This document shows, in pieces, positions 7,152-16,139 of a DNA stretch of 25,193 nt; positions within the stretch are counted from its first letter, which is position 1; every line of letters starts with the position of its first letter. The stretch comes from CAZTXD01 sp964617995. GTDB lineage: Bacteria; Actinomycetota; Acidimicrobiia; Spongiisociales; ZC4RG35. The DNA is taken from the NCBI GenBank assembly GCA_964617995.1, contig CAZTXD010000041.1, forward strand, positions 1-25,193, written 5' to 3'. The notes below the pieces were generated by a model. It saw only the letters and a program-made list of their open reading frames with translations, made no database searches and was not told where the DNA came from. The position numbers and the translations under genes were made by a program.

Positions 7152-8357
7152 GTGACCGAGACATCGACGATCCTCTGTCGTGTCCATGGAGGCGATCGGC
7201 CCGGCATCACCGCCGGCCTCATGCAGGTGCTGGCCGCTTCCGGGGCCGAGCTCTATGACGTGGAGCAGGTGGTGGTGAGGGAGCGCCTCACGCTCGATAT
7301 CCTCTTCTCGGCTCCCGAAGGCAAGTCGACGGTCAAGGACCTCCTCTTCTTCGGGTGGGAGTCGGGGCTGCAACTCGACTTCGAAGTGGTCGAGAGCACT
7401 CCCAGTCCCTCCAACCTCACGGCGGCGGTGACCATCGTGGGTCCCGTGATCGGGCCGACGGCCTTCGGAGCCGCCGCCGCCGCCATCGCCGAGGCAGGGG
7501 GGAACATCGATCGGATCGTCCGCCTGTCTCGCTACCCGGTGGTGTCCTACGAGCTCATCGTGGCGGGTGGCGACCTCGATCACCTCCGGCACAACCTGGT
7601 GATGGCTGCTGCAGCCCACATGTTCGATGTCGCCGTCCAGGAGGAGCGTCTGGAGAGGCGGATGAAGCGCCTCGTCGTGATAGACGTCGACTCGACCCTC
7701 ATCCAGGACGAGGTGATCGAGCTGCTCGCCGGCGAGATGGGCTCGACGGCACAGGTCGCCGCGATCACCGAAGAGGCGATGGAGGGTCGACTCGACTTCG
7801 AGGAGGCGCTCCGACGGAGGGTGGAACTGCTGGCCGGACTCGACGTCCGCGTTCTGGATGCCGTGGCCGACCGGGTCCGGTTGGCGCCCGGTGCGAGGAC
7901 CCTGATGAGAACCCTGAAACGCGCCGGGATGCGCACCGCGATCATATCGGGAGGCTTCACCGCCATCACCGACCGTCTCGCCGCCGAGCTGGGCGTGGAT
8001 CACACCGCCGCCAACGAGCTGGAGGTGGTGGGGGGAAAGCTGACCGGACGACTGACAGGCGACATCGTCGACCGGGACGCCAAGGCCCGGATCCTCCAGC
8101 GGATCGCCGCCGAGGAGGGGATTCCTCTCGAGCAGGTGGTGGCGGTCGGCGACGGCGCCAACGACCTCGACATGCTCGCTGTGGCGGGTCTCGGCATCGC
8201 TTTCAACGCACGAACGGCGGTGCGCGAGGCTGCCGACACCTCTCTCAACGTTCCCTATCTAGATGCCATTCTGTTCCTGTTGGGAATGCGTCGTCACGAG
8301 ATCGAAGAGCCGGACGAGTCCGAGCCGGTGCCGGTCGCCGGCCTCCCACCGATCTGA
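7152..8357 (+). CDS. serB: Phosphoserine phosphatase with N-terminal ACT region
   Basis: SerB catalyses the last step of serine synthesis, phosphoserine to serine. The 401-residue product has two ACT-like regulatory regions (about 7-80 and 90-165; the first opens CRVHGGDRPGITAGL), then a HAD phosphatase domain. Its catalytic motif DVDST holds the nucleophile Asp178 and Asp180. Motif II is SGGF (266-269), Lys311 is motif III, and GDGANDLDML (333-342) is motif IV with the magnesium ligands. Size and layout match the mycobacterial enzyme, where the ACT part senses serine. The GTG start at 7152 has only a weak ribosome binding site. It is divergent from the surface protein gene and ends 3 bp from the end of gnd. 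Confidence 0.95.
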   Translation: MTETSTILCRVHGGDRPGITAGLMQVLAASGAELYDVEQVVVRERLTLDILFSAPEGKSTVKDLLFFGWESGLQLDFEVVESTPSPSNLTAAVTIVGPVIGPTAFGAAAAAIAEAGGNIDRIVRLSRYPVVSYELIVAGGDLDHLRHNLVMAAAAHMFDVAVQEERLERRMKRLVVIDVDSTLIQDEVIELLAGEMGSTAQVAAITEEAMEGRLDFEEALRRRVELLAGLDVRVLDAVADRVRLAPGARTLMRTLKRAGMRTAIISGGFTAITDRLAAELGVDHTAANELEVVGGKLTGRLTGDIVDRDAKARILQRIAAEEGIPLEQVVAVGDGANDLDMLAVAGLGIAFNARTAVREAADTSLNVPYLDAILFLLGMRRHEIEEPDESEPVPVAGLPPI

Positions 8358-8360
8358 GGG

Positions 8361-9803
8361 TCACCCGGCTGACGTCTCTCCGCCTCCTTCCAGCCACCGG
8401 GTGTGGAAGTGATCACCGCGGGGAGCGTCCCGGCGCTCGTAGGTGTGGGCTCCGAAGTAGTCGCGCTGGGCCTGGATCAGGTTGGCGGGAAGCGACTCGG
8501 TGCGAAAGGCGTCGTAGAACGCCAGAGCCGTCCCGTAGGCAGGCACCGGAATCCCGACCTCCGCGGCCGTGCTCACGACCCGACGCCATCCGTCCTGTGC
8601 ATTCCGCAGCGCCTCCGTGAAGAACGGGTCGACCAGCAGGTTGTCCGGCTTGCGATCGAAGGCGGCAGCGATGTCGTCGAGGAAGCGGGCACGGATGATG
8701 CATCCCGCCCTCCACAGCTTTGCCACCCGCCCCAGGTCGAGATCCCACCCGTACTCGACGGATGCGCCCCGGAGCTGCATGAATCCCTGGGCGTAGGAGA
8801 CGATCTTGGAGGCATACAGGGCCTGTTCGATGGCGTCGACGAACCCCCCGGCGCCGTCGATGGTCCCGTCGGGACCGTCCAGCTCCCGCGAGGCTCGCTG
8901 CCGCTGGTCCTTGAACGACGACACGACCCTGGCGTATACGGCTTCCGCCACCAGGGTGGTGGGCTGGCCCAACTCCATGGAGGAGATCACCGTCCACTTG
9001 CCGGTTCCCTTCTGCCCGGCGGCGTCGAGGATCGACTCGAGACGCCGCTCACCGTCGACCTCGAGTGAGAGGATGTCGGCCGTGATCTCGATGAGGTAGG
9101 AGTCGAGGACGCCTTGGTCCCACTGCCGGAAGATGGCGGACATCTCGTCGTGGCCCAGACCCAGGCCGGCCTTCATCAGGTGGTAGGCCTCGGCGATCAC
9201 CTGCATGTCCCCGTACTCGATCCCGTTGTGGACCATCTTCACGTAGTGGCCGGCCCCGTCCGGTCCCAGCCAGTCGGCGCAGGGGGTGCCGTCGGGGGCC
9301 TTGGCGGCAACGGCCTGGAAGAGGTCGGCGATGTAGGGCCATGCCTCTTCCGATCCTCCCGGCATCAACGAGGGTCCATGGCGAGCGCCTTCCTCCCCGC
9401 CGGAGACCCCGCACCCGACGAAGTGGATCCCGGCGTCGCTCAGCTCCACTGTCCGCCGCTGCGTGTCGGTGTACAGGGAGTTTCCGCCGTCGATGACGAT
9501 GTCGCCCGGATCGAGTAGCGGCATCAGGCCGGCGATCACGGCATCGACGGGGGCGCCGGCCGACACCATCAAAAGGAGCCGGCGCGGCGGGTCGAGCGAG
9601 TCGACCAGCTCCTCGATCGTGCGGGTGGGAGCGATGTCGGGGCGGTGGCCTTCGCCGGCGACGAAATCGTCGATCACCGCCGTGGTTCGGTTGTACACCG
9701 AGACCCTCGCCCCGTGATCGGCGAAGTTGAGTGCCAGGTTCTGTCCCATCACACCCAGGCCGATGAGACCGATGTCTGTAGTCATCTTCCACACGGTAGA
9801 CAC
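8361..9803 (-). CDS. gnd: 6-phosphogluconate dehydrogenase, decarboxylating
   Basis: This enzyme of the oxidative pentose phosphate pathway converts 6-phosphogluconate to ribulose 5-phosphate, CO2 and NADPH. The 480-residue product has the nucleotide-binding fingerprint GLIGLGVMGQNLALN (about 12-26), IDGGNS, the signature GCGVSGGEEGARHGPSLMPGG (130-150), and the catalytic set in HYVKMVHNGIEYGDM (Lys189, Asn193, Glu196). The all-helical C-terminal domain is complete. GTG 9803 has GGGAGG 10 bases upstream. An in-frame ATG at 9785 would give a length nearer the usual N-terminus, so the start is uncertain by six codons. It converges with serB and is divergent from ppgK. Confidence 0.95.
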   Translation of the reverse strand: MSTVWKMTTDIGLIGLGVMGQNLALNFADHGARVSVYNRTTAVIDDFVAGEGHRPDIAPTRTIEELVDSLDPPRRLLLMVSAGAPVDAVIAGLMPLLDPGDIVIDGGNSLYTDTQRRTVELSDAGIHFVGCGVSGGEEGARHGPSLMPGGSEEAWPYIADLFQAVAAKAPDGTPCADWLGPDGAGHYVKMVHNGIEYGDMQVIAEAYHLMKAGLGLGHDEMSAIFRQWDQGVLDSYLIEITADILSLEVDGERRLESILDAAGQKGTGKWTVISSMELGQPTTLVAEAVYARVVSSFKDQRQRASRELDGPDGTIDGAGGFVDAIEQALYASKIVSYAQGFMQLRGASVEYGWDLDLGRVAKLWRAGCIIRARFLDDIAAAFDRKPDNLLVDPFFTEALRNAQDGWRRVVSTAAEVGIPVPAYGTALAFYDAFRTESLPANLIQAQRDYFGAHTYERRDAPRGDHFHTRWLEGGGETSAG

Positions 9804-9880
9804 CCTCGCCAGACCTCCCGGCTCGCGTAGAGACTCGGTGAGAACGAGATGTGGGCGGTCGGACTTATCCTGAGGACCTC

Positions 9881-10624
9881 ATGGCAGATCCGGTTCTCGG
9901 GATAGACATCGGCGGTTCGGGCATCAAGGGCAACCTCGTCGATCTGGATATGGGTCGGCCGATCGCCGACCGCTACAAGCTGTCGACGCCCCAACCGTCC
10001 AAACCCGATGCGGTGGCGGCTGCCGTGGCGAAGATGGCGGAGCATTTCGATGTCCCCGGGCCGATCGGTTGCACCTTCCCGGCAGTGGTGACCGACGGTG
10101 TCACTCACTCGGCCGCCAACGTCGACTCGGCGTGGGTGGGCACCGATGCCGCCGCGCTCTTCACCGAGGCGACCGGGCACCCGGTGACCGTGGTCAACGA
10201 CGCCGATGCGGCCGGGCTGGCGGAGATAACCTATGGGGCGGGACGCAACCGGGACGGGGTGGTGGTGTGCTTGACCTTCGGCACCGGCATAGGGAGCGCC
10301 ATCTTCACGCACGGTGTGCTCGTCCCGAACACCGAGCTAGGCCACCTCAGCCTCCGGGGTTACGACTCGGTGGAGGAATGGGCGGCAGCGAGCGCCCGGG
10401 ACAGGGAGGATCTGTCGTGGTCGGAGTGGGGGGAGCGGGTCAATGCGCTCCTGAGGCATCTCGAGGTGGTGTTCTCTCCGGACCTGATAGTGGTCGGCGG
10501 CGGCGTGAGCCGAAAGTTCGAGAAGTTCTCCGACGTCCTCGAGACACGCTGTGACGTGGCTCCTGCGGAGTTGCGCAACGAGGCCGGGATCGTGGGAGCC
10601 GCAATGGCAGCAACGGCAGTATGA
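9881..10624 (+). CDS. ppgK: Polyphosphate glucokinase
   Basis: PpgK phosphorylates glucose with polyphosphate (and often ATP), a typical actinobacterial route into glycolysis and the pentose phosphate pathway; gnd lies next door. The 247-residue ROK-family protein has the phosphate motif DIGGSGIKG (9-17), the catalytic Asp in VNDADAAG (about 105-112), the second phosphate motif TFGTGIGSA (132-140) and the glucose-binding ELGH (152-155). ATG 9881 has GAGG 6 bases upstream, and its product starts directly with the ROK fold; the GTG at 9851 is less likely. The stop overlaps the next ATG (ATGA at 10621), showing translational coupling. Confidence 0.93.
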   Translation: MADPVLGIDIGGSGIKGNLVDLDMGRPIADRYKLSTPQPSKPDAVAAAVAKMAEHFDVPGPIGCTFPAVVTDGVTHSAANVDSAWVGTDAAALFTEATGHPVTVVNDADAAGLAEITYGAGRNRDGVVVCLTFGTGIGSAIFTHGVLVPNTELGHLSLRGYDSVEEWAAASARDREDLSWSEWGERVNALLRHLEVVFSPDLIVVGGGVSRKFEKFSDVLETRCDVAPAELRNEAGIVGAAMAATAV

Positions 10625-11730
10625 GCGAGGAAGAGACCACTGCTCGCTTCTTCGACACCCGGGCCGCCTACCTCCTGTTCGCCACCGCCACCACCGAGAA
10701 GGCCACGGTCGCCGAGCGACTCGGTGACGAGCTCGACGAGCTGACACCCCGTCCGCCCGGTTTGCGGGTGTTCGATGGTGGTATGGGCGACGCCTCCGTG
10801 CTGACCGAGCTGATGCGCCGGATGCACAGGGTGTTCCCCCGTATCCCCTGGACGGTCGTCGGTAAGGAGATAAGCGTCGAGGACGTGCGCCAGGCCCTGG
10901 TACGCCTTCCTGACAGGTTGTTCGAGCATCCCGAGATGGTGTTCGTCGTCACCAACATGCGATTCGGGGAGGCAGCCAGGCTTTCCCCCGACGACCCCAC
11001 CGATCTCATCTGGCGAGATGTCGCCCTCCAGGGAGACACGTCCCACGACTTCGCCGCCCAGATCCGGGGGTTGCTGGGTGACCTGACCGAGGACTGGAAG
11101 GTCGAGACCAGTCCCCGGACGGGCAACCCCGTCTATGTCCGGCCGGTGGTGGTGGTGATCTACCGCGCCGACCATGAGTTCCTCCTCCGATCCCTCATCC
11201 CCGTACCGGAGGGAAACGACTTCTCCTACGACCTCATCGTCGCCGCCCAGGCCTATCGGGCCGCCGCCCCCCTGGAACGCAAGGTGAGCACAGTGGTGGC
11301 ACCGCTCGCTCGCGCCCTGGGCCCGGGTGGTCGTTTGGTGGGGGTCCACTCCACGGGCAACGATCCGGGGATGGAGATCATACGGGGGGTGTGGCCCGAT
11401 GAGGATACCTTCAGGCACGGGCGGAGAGACATACTCGCCGAGGCCCGTCGCCGGCTCGGTGAGGTCGACTACCGCTACCCCGGGCTGTCCGACGAGGATG
11501 CGACCATCCGCTACGAGATGCATACGATGCCGTCGGAGTCGGCCGAGCACATCGGCACATCCTCGGTCCTGGCCACGTGGAACGCCGCCGCCTATGTGGC
11601 CCAGATCGACGAGGCGCGGCTCTCGGAGGCGATGCGTACGGGAGCCTGGGAGAAGGCAACCCGGGCCGTCATGGAACGACATCCCCGGGTGTGGTTCGAG
11701 GACGAGACCTACCTGATCGTCCGGTCGTAG
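10621..11730 (+). CDS. Probable class I SAM-dependent methyltransferase-like protein
   Basis: The 369-residue soluble protein has a possible SAM-binding motif I (LRVFDGGMGDASVL, about 48-61). Further on, a segment reads LARALGPGGRLVGVHSTGNDPGMEII, like the post-motif strand of Rossmann methyltransferases. In between is an unusual section (WRDVALQGDTSHDFAAQI). It resembles actinobacterial proteins annotated as methyltransferases of unknown substrate, but I cannot name a family. Its ATG overlaps the ppgK stop by four bases, so the two are coupled. A link to sugar or polyphosphate metabolism is only suggested by that position. It converges on hflX, leaving 4 bp. Confidence 0.7.
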   Translation: MSEEETTARFFDTRAAYLLFATATTEKATVAERLGDELDELTPRPPGLRVFDGGMGDASVLTELMRRMHRVFPRIPWTVVGKEISVEDVRQALVRLPDRLFEHPEMVFVVTNMRFGEAARLSPDDPTDLIWRDVALQGDTSHDFAAQIRGLLGDLTEDWKVETSPRTGNPVYVRPVVVVIYRADHEFLLRSLIPVPEGNDFSYDLIVAAQAYRAAAPLERKVSTVVAPLARALGPGGRLVGVHSTGNDPGMEIIRGVWPDEDTFRHGRRDILAEARRRLGEVDYRYPGLSDEDATIRYEMHTMPSESAEHIGTSSVLATWNAAAYVAQIDEARLSEAMRTGAWEKATRAVMERHPRVWFEDETYLIVRS

Positions 11731-11734
11731 GCCG

Positions 11735-13048
11735 TCAGTCGGTGGCGAAGGCGGTGAACGGACCGGCCGCATGGGCCGGTATCCGAACGTCGAGGACGGT
11801 TCCGTGCTCGTCGTGTTTCTCGCCCACCACCTCTCCGAGGCGATGCGCCGACGCCACGACGTCACCCCGGTCATAGGGAATAGCCAGGTGCAGGAGCGTC
11901 GTCTGCCGCTCCAGGTCCCCGGCGATCGCTCCCTCCAGGGCGGCGACTCCGTCGCCGGCCTCGGCCGATGCCAACGACGCCTCCGGGTAGAGGTTGCGGA
12001 GCCTCCGCTCGGCGGTCTCGCTCAACAGGTCGATCTTGTTGAAGACCAGCCGTTCGGGGATGTGACCCGCGTCTATCTCCGTCAGCACCTCACGTACGGC
12101 GGCGATTTGACCCCCCGGGTCGGGGTCGGTGGCATCGACGATGTGGAGAAGGAGATCCGCCTCCCGAACCTCGATCAGCGTGGAGCGGAATGCCTCCACC
12201 AGATGATGGGGGAGCCGACGAACGAACCCGACCGTGTCGGAGATGACCGCCGCTGGGCCCGCTGGGAGACGCAGCTTGCGTACCGTCGAGTCGAGAGTGG
12301 AGAACAGGCGGTCCTCGGTGAGTACGTCGGAGTCGGTCAGGCGGTTGAGCAACGTCGACTTTCCGGCATTCGTGTAGCCGACGAGGGCGACATGAGGTGC
12401 CGACGAGCGCTTGCGGGCCTTGCGCTGGGTGGCGAGCACCTGGGAGGCGTTCTCGAGGTCCCGGGTGAGGCGGGTGATTCGCTCCTGGATGCGGCGACGG
12501 TCGGTCTCCAGCTTGGTCTCACCGGGCCCACGTTTCGCCCCGATCCCCCCCTGCTGCTGACTGAGCTGGGCACCTTTCCCCCGCAGCCGGGGCAGGTTGT
12601 ATCTGTACAGGGCGAGCTCGACCTGGAGGGCGCCCTGACGGGTGGTGGCGTTCTCGGCGAAGATGTCGAGGATCACCGCCTCACGATCCACCACGTCGCA
12701 GCCGAAGACCTTCTGCAGGTTCCGCTGTTGGGCTGGGGTCAGCGGGTCGTCGAACACCACCACGTCCACGTCCAGTGCCCGCGTCAGTCCCGCCAGCTCC
12801 TGGGCTTTGCCCGAGCCGATATAGGTTGCCGCGTCGATACTGTCGCGCCTTACGATCACGGCGTCCAGCGGGTCGGAGCCGGCGGTGTCGGTCAGGAGGG
12901 AGAGCTCATCCAGCGAGCGCTGGGCATCGGTGGCGTCCTCGCCCGGCAGGAGCACACCCACCAGGAAGCCCTTTTGGCGGGCGACATCGAGGTCGGTGAC
13001 GGTGGCGGTGAGGCGGCGGCCCGAGCGGCCGACGTGAGAGTCTGTCAT
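11735..13048 (-). CDS. hflX: Ribosome-associated GTPase HflX
   Basis: HflX splits stalled or heat-damaged ribosomes. The 437-residue protein has the HflX N-terminal domain (TYIGSGKAQELAGL near 76-88; VVFDDPLTPAQQRNLQ), the glycine-rich linker GGIGAKRGPGETKLE (167-181), and a coiled helix. The G domain carries G1 GYTNAGKS (224-231), G3 DTVGF (271-275) and G4 FNKID. ATG 13048 gives the normal family length. The frame remains open upstream, but nothing there looks like HflX. Only a weak ribosome binding site is visible. The downstream partner (+ strand methyltransferase-like gene) ends 4 bp away. Confidence 0.95.
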   Translation of the reverse strand: MTDSHVGRSGRRLTATVTDLDVARQKGFLVGVLLPGEDATDAQRSLDELSLLTDTAGSDPLDAVIVRRDSIDAATYIGSGKAQELAGLTRALDVDVVVFDDPLTPAQQRNLQKVFGCDVVDREAVILDIFAENATTRQGALQVELALYRYNLPRLRGKGAQLSQQQGGIGAKRGPGETKLETDRRRIQERITRLTRDLENASQVLATQRKARKRSSAPHVALVGYTNAGKSTLLNRLTDSDVLTEDRLFSTLDSTVRKLRLPAGPAAVISDTVGFVRRLPHHLVEAFRSTLIEVREADLLLHIVDATDPDPGGQIAAVREVLTEIDAGHIPERLVFNKIDLLSETAERRLRNLYPEASLASAEAGDGVAALEGAIAGDLERQTTLLHLAIPYDRGDVVASAHRLGEVVGEKHDEHGTVLDVRIPAHAAGPFTAFATD

Positions 13049-13139
13049 AGGGGCCTGATTGGTAACACCTTTCCGTGACCGAATCGCCCGAATATCGTCG
13101 TCCCGTTCGTCCGACGGCGCTCGTAGCTGCCTTGGGATC

Positions 13140-13430
13140 TCACAGATACTGACCCTCGGCCGCCACGTGGTCGAGCTCTTCCTCGGCGATGATCTGGGAC
13201 TCACGAACTGCCACGACCGGCTTGCCGGTGGCCGGCCAGATGAAGCGCCAGGCACCCGTGGGCACCGCCCAGAAGCGCTGGCCCGTGGCGACGTCGACGA
13301 GTGCCAGGGCGTCGTTGCCGTCCTTGGTCCCCACCGGGACCAACAGGCCCGACTTGGTGGTCGACTCCTCGGGCGGGGCACCGACGCGCCAGCCGCCCAT
13401 CACCTTGAAGCCGTTGTCTTTTTGGATCAT
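13140..13430 (-). CDS. Small conserved-looking protein, function unknown
   Basis: The 96-residue product (from ATG 13430) starts MIQKDNGFKV and is rich in aromatic residues (GWRVGAP, RFWAVPTGAWRFIWPATG). It contains no membrane segment. The sense of a compact beta protein and the G/C-ending codons suggest a real gene. An upstream TTG at 13439 would add three residues. It lies 91 bp ahead of hflX on the same strand and is divergent from maeB, about 95 bp away. I do not recognise it. Confidence 0.6.
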   Translation of the reverse strand: MIQKDNGFKVMGGWRVGAPPEESTTKSGLLVPVGTKDGNDALALVDVATGQRFWAVPTGAWRFIWPATGKPVVAVRESQIIAEEELDHVAAEGQYL

Positions 13431-13524
13431 CCACCCCAATTCTCGCAGTTCCGCGGAGACAGGGCGAACAGCCGGCCCGCCGCGGAAGCGTCACGTCGGC
13501 CCGGTCCCGGTAGGATCGATCCCA

Positions 13525-15816
13525 ATGGCCGACCCACACACCTTCTCAGAAGCCCTGGAATACCACGAGAGGCCCCGGCCCGGCAAGCTGGAGATTCGGG
13601 CAACCAAACCCACCGCGACCCAGGCCGATCTGAGTCTCGCCTACACCCCTGGTGTAGCCGAGCCATGCCGGGTCATCGCCTCGGATCCCGAAGCTGCGTT
13701 TCGGTTCACCAACCGCGCCAACCTGGTGGCTGTGGTGTCGAACGGCACGGCGGTGCTCGGATTGGGGGACATCGGTCCACTGGCCTCGAAACCGGTGATG
13801 GAGGGCAAGGCCGTCTTGTTCAAGCGGTTCGCCGACATCGACGTCTTCGACATCGAGGTGGACGCCGCCGACCCCGCGGACGTCGTCCGCTTCTGCGAGA
13901 TGCTCGCTCCCACCGTCGGGGGGATCAACCTCGAGGACATCAAGGCTCCCGACTGCTTCGACATCGAGGCCACGCTTCGCAGCCGGTTGGACATCCCCGT
14001 CTTCCACGACGACCAGCACGGGACCGCCATCATCGCCGGAGCGGCGTTCATCAATGCCCTGGAACTCACGGAACGACGGGCCGAGGACATGAAGGTCGTG
14101 TTCAGCGGGGCGGGGGCCGCCGGGGTGGCTACCGCCCGCTTCTTCCGCCATCTGGGAGTGACGGCCGAGAACATGCTCATGGTCGACTCCAGGGGGGTGA
14201 TCCACGACCAGCGGGACGATCTGTCCGCGGTCAAAGCCGAGTTCGCCCGTCCCACCGACGCACGCACCCTCGAAGATGCCCTGGCCGGAGCCGATGCGTT
14301 CGTCGGCGTATCGGTTGCGAACACCGTCACCGCCGACATGGTTCGCTCGATGGGCCCAGATCCGCTCGTGTTCGCGTTGGCCAATCCCGATCCCGAGATC
14401 TCCTATGACGACGCCCGTGGGGCCCGGTCCGATGCCATCGTCGCCACCGGGCGATCCGACTATCCCAACCAGGTCAACAACGTGTTGGGCTTCCCTTTCA
14501 TCTTCCGAGGTGCTCTGGATGTGCGGGCCAAGGCAGTGTCGGAGGGTATGAAGGTGGCGGCTGCGCAGGCGCTGGCGGAACTGACCCGTGAGGCTGTTCC
14601 CGACTCGGTTCTCCGTGCCTACAGCCTCGAGCGCCTCCAGTTCAGCTCCGATTACCTGATCCCCAAGCCGTTCGACCCGCGGGTGCTGGTGAGGGTCGCC
14701 CCGGCGGTGGCCCTGGCCGCCACCGAGGAAGGTCTGGCCCGCTCCCCGATCGACGACGTCGAGACCTACCGCGAGGTCTTGCGGTCACGCTTCCAGGCCT
14801 CCTACGGCCTCATAAACACCGTCACCACCAAGGCACGTACCCAACCGATGCGGGTGGCCTACCCCCATGGCCACGATCTCCGCATCATCCGTGCTGCTCG
14901 CCGCGTGCTCGACGAGGGGATCGCCAGCCCGGTGCTCATCGGCGACGTCGGGCTCATGAAGGAGCTGGCCGATGAGGCCGGGCTCTCCCTGGACGGATTC
15001 GAGACGGTCGATCCCAACACCATGAAGGAGACGCGTGAGCGCTACGCCCGCACCCTCGAGGAGCTGCGCCGTCACAAGGGTGTCTCCCTCCAGGAGGCGA
15101 AACGCTGGGTGCACGACCCCAACATGTATGCCTGCCTGATGGTTCGGGAGGGATCGGCCGATGCCGTCTTGGGTGGTCTGACCACGTTCTACGCCGAGAC
15201 GATCCGACCGGCGCTCCAGGTGCTGCGGGTGGAGGAGGGGCGCACGATCGTCTCGTCACTGTACATCGTGGTGATGGGCGGAGCCCCCTATTTCTTGACC
15301 GACTGTGCGGTGAATATCGAGCCCGACGCCGACCAGCTCGTCGAGATAGCCGAAGCGGCCGTCGACATCGCCCGGCGCCAGTTCGATCGCAGCCCCCGGG
15401 TGGGCTTCATCAGCTACTCCGACTTCGGATCCGCCGGAGGTGACGAGCCTGCCCGGGTGCGCAAGGCGGTGGAGATGTTCCGAGAGCTCCATCCCGACGT
15501 CCCCGTCGACGGGGAGATGCAGGCAGGCACGGCGGTTGTGAGCGACCTGCTCCGTCGGCGCCGCCCCGACGGGCCGCTCGACAGGGCGCCCAACGTCCTG
15601 GTGTTTCCCAATCTCACAGCCGCCAATGCTTCCTATCAGCTCCTCAACCGTTTGGGCGGGGCAGAGGTGATCGGACCGATTCTCTCGGGTCTGTCGAAGT
15701 CGGTTCACGTGCTGCAACGTGACGCCGAGGTGACCGACGTGGTCAACCTGACGGCGGTGGCAGTGGCCGATGCCCAACGGCGCCGGCGGGCTCAGGCGGT
15801 TCCCGCCGCCGGTTGA
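13525..15816 (+). CDS. maeB: NADP-dependent malic enzyme with phosphotransacetylase-like domain
   Basis: MaeB converts malate to pyruvate and CO2 with NADPH formation. The 763-residue product is the full three-part form. The malic N-terminal domain carries the catalytic Tyr in SLAYTPGVAEPC (residue 40) and Lys95 in MEGKAVLFK. The metal-binding stretch includes LEDI and HDDQHGT (161-167), and the NADP fold has GAGAAGVA (195-202). From about 430 to 755 a phosphotransacetylase-like domain follows; in known members it makes the enzyme responsive to acetyl-CoA. ATG 13525 fits the family start and has AGGA about 10 bases upstream. Several longer in-frame starts exist but add unrelated sequence. Transcribed alone. 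Confidence 0.95.
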   Translation: MADPHTFSEALEYHERPRPGKLEIRATKPTATQADLSLAYTPGVAEPCRVIASDPEAAFRFTNRANLVAVVSNGTAVLGLGDIGPLASKPVMEGKAVLFKRFADIDVFDIEVDAADPADVVRFCEMLAPTVGGINLEDIKAPDCFDIEATLRSRLDIPVFHDDQHGTAIIAGAAFINALELTERRAEDMKVVFSGAGAAGVATARFFRHLGVTAENMLMVDSRGVIHDQRDDLSAVKAEFARPTDARTLEDALAGADAFVGVSVANTVTADMVRSMGPDPLVFALANPDPEISYDDARGARSDAIVATGRSDYPNQVNNVLGFPFIFRGALDVRAKAVSEGMKVAAAQALAELTREAVPDSVLRAYSLERLQFSSDYLIPKPFDPRVLVRVAPAVALAATEEGLARSPIDDVETYREVLRSRFQASYGLINTVTTKARTQPMRVAYPHGHDLRIIRAARRVLDEGIASPVLIGDVGLMKELADEAGLSLDGFETVDPNTMKETRERYARTLEELRRHKGVSLQEAKRWVHDPNMYACLMVREGSADAVLGGLTTFYAETIRPALQVLRVEEGRTIVSSLYIVVMGGAPYFLTDCAVNIEPDADQLVEIAEAAVDIARRQFDRSPRVGFISYSDFGSAGGDEPARVRKAVEMFRELHPDVPVDGEMQAGTAVVSDLLRRRRPDGPLDRAPNVLVFPNLTAANASYQLLNRLGGAEVIGPILSGLSKSVHVLQRDAEVTDVVNLTAVAVADAQRRRRAQAVPAAG

Positions 15817-15998
15817 TCGCACGTCGATCTCGGGTGTTTCTGGGGGGCGGAGCATCTGTCGAGAGAACGCTCGAATTCGGCCGGCACCGCCCACCAACCC
15901 ATCTACACCCGACCCGACCACACCACCCTCCCCAACGCCCCATCCTGACCACCCCCCGCTGGATTGGATCCGTGGAGAGCTAGAAGGGCAGGCTGGTG
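15817..15998. other. Intergenic stretch after maeB, with C/A-rich tract
   Basis: No gene seen. Positions about 15885-15958 are strongly depleted in G on the plus strand and consist mainly of C and A with scattered T, a low-complexity tract. No intrinsic terminator with a T-run is visible after maeB. It leads into the tRNA-like remnants. Confidence 0.5.
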
Positions 15999-16087
15999 TA
16001 GCGGAGGCGGATGGGGATCGAACCCGCCAGGGGCATTTCGGCCCCTCACCGGTTTGAGGACCGTGGGAGGAAATCCATCTACCAGGG
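15999..16087 (-). pseudogene. selC: Degenerate tRNA-Sec (selC)-like sequence
   Basis: Read on the minus strand this has the 3' two thirds of a class II tRNA. It has an anticodon arm with TCA (complement of 16055-16057), then a long variable arm (AGGGGC/GCCCCT around a 6-base loop, 16029-16046). A T-arm with GGGTTCGATCCCC follows, then the acceptor strand CCGCCTCC and G plus CTA in place of CCA. UCA anticodon and long arm point to tRNA-Sec. Faults: the base before the anticodon is C instead of the invariant T, the anticodon loop does not close normally, the T stem has a mismatch, and no GGAGGCGG acceptor strand occurs at the 5' side (about 16090-16100). It therefore looks like a remnant, perhaps left by integration at selC. 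Confidence 0.55.
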
Positions 16088-16101
16088 GTATTAGCCCTGG
16101 T
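16081..16101. repeat. Perfect 7-bp stem-loop beside the selC-like remnant
   Basis: ACCAGGG (minus-strand sense) pairs with CCCTGGT around a 7-base loop, on plus coordinates about 16081-16101. It sits where the D arm and acceptor strand of the selC-like sequence should be. Confidence 0.6.
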
Positions 16102-16108
16102 CAGGAGG

Positions 16109-16128
16109 TCTGTGTCTCGTCTGTGTCA
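16109..16128 (+). repeat. Short direct repeat GTCTGTGT
   Basis: GTCTGTGT occurs twice, separated by CTC, between the two tRNA-like remnants. Short spaced repeats of this sort are seen at recombinase arm or core sites; that reading is inference only. Confidence 0.4.
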
Positions 16129-16139
16129 TGGCCTCCGGC

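Noticed and set aside
6891..8003. 370-codon minus-strand open frame
   Set aside because: Antisense to serB, which has all HAD motifs; the reading is composition-driven.
15783..15812. GC-rich inverted repeat at the 3' end of maeB as a terminator
   Set aside because: It lies inside the coding region, needs a bulge to pair and has no T-run.
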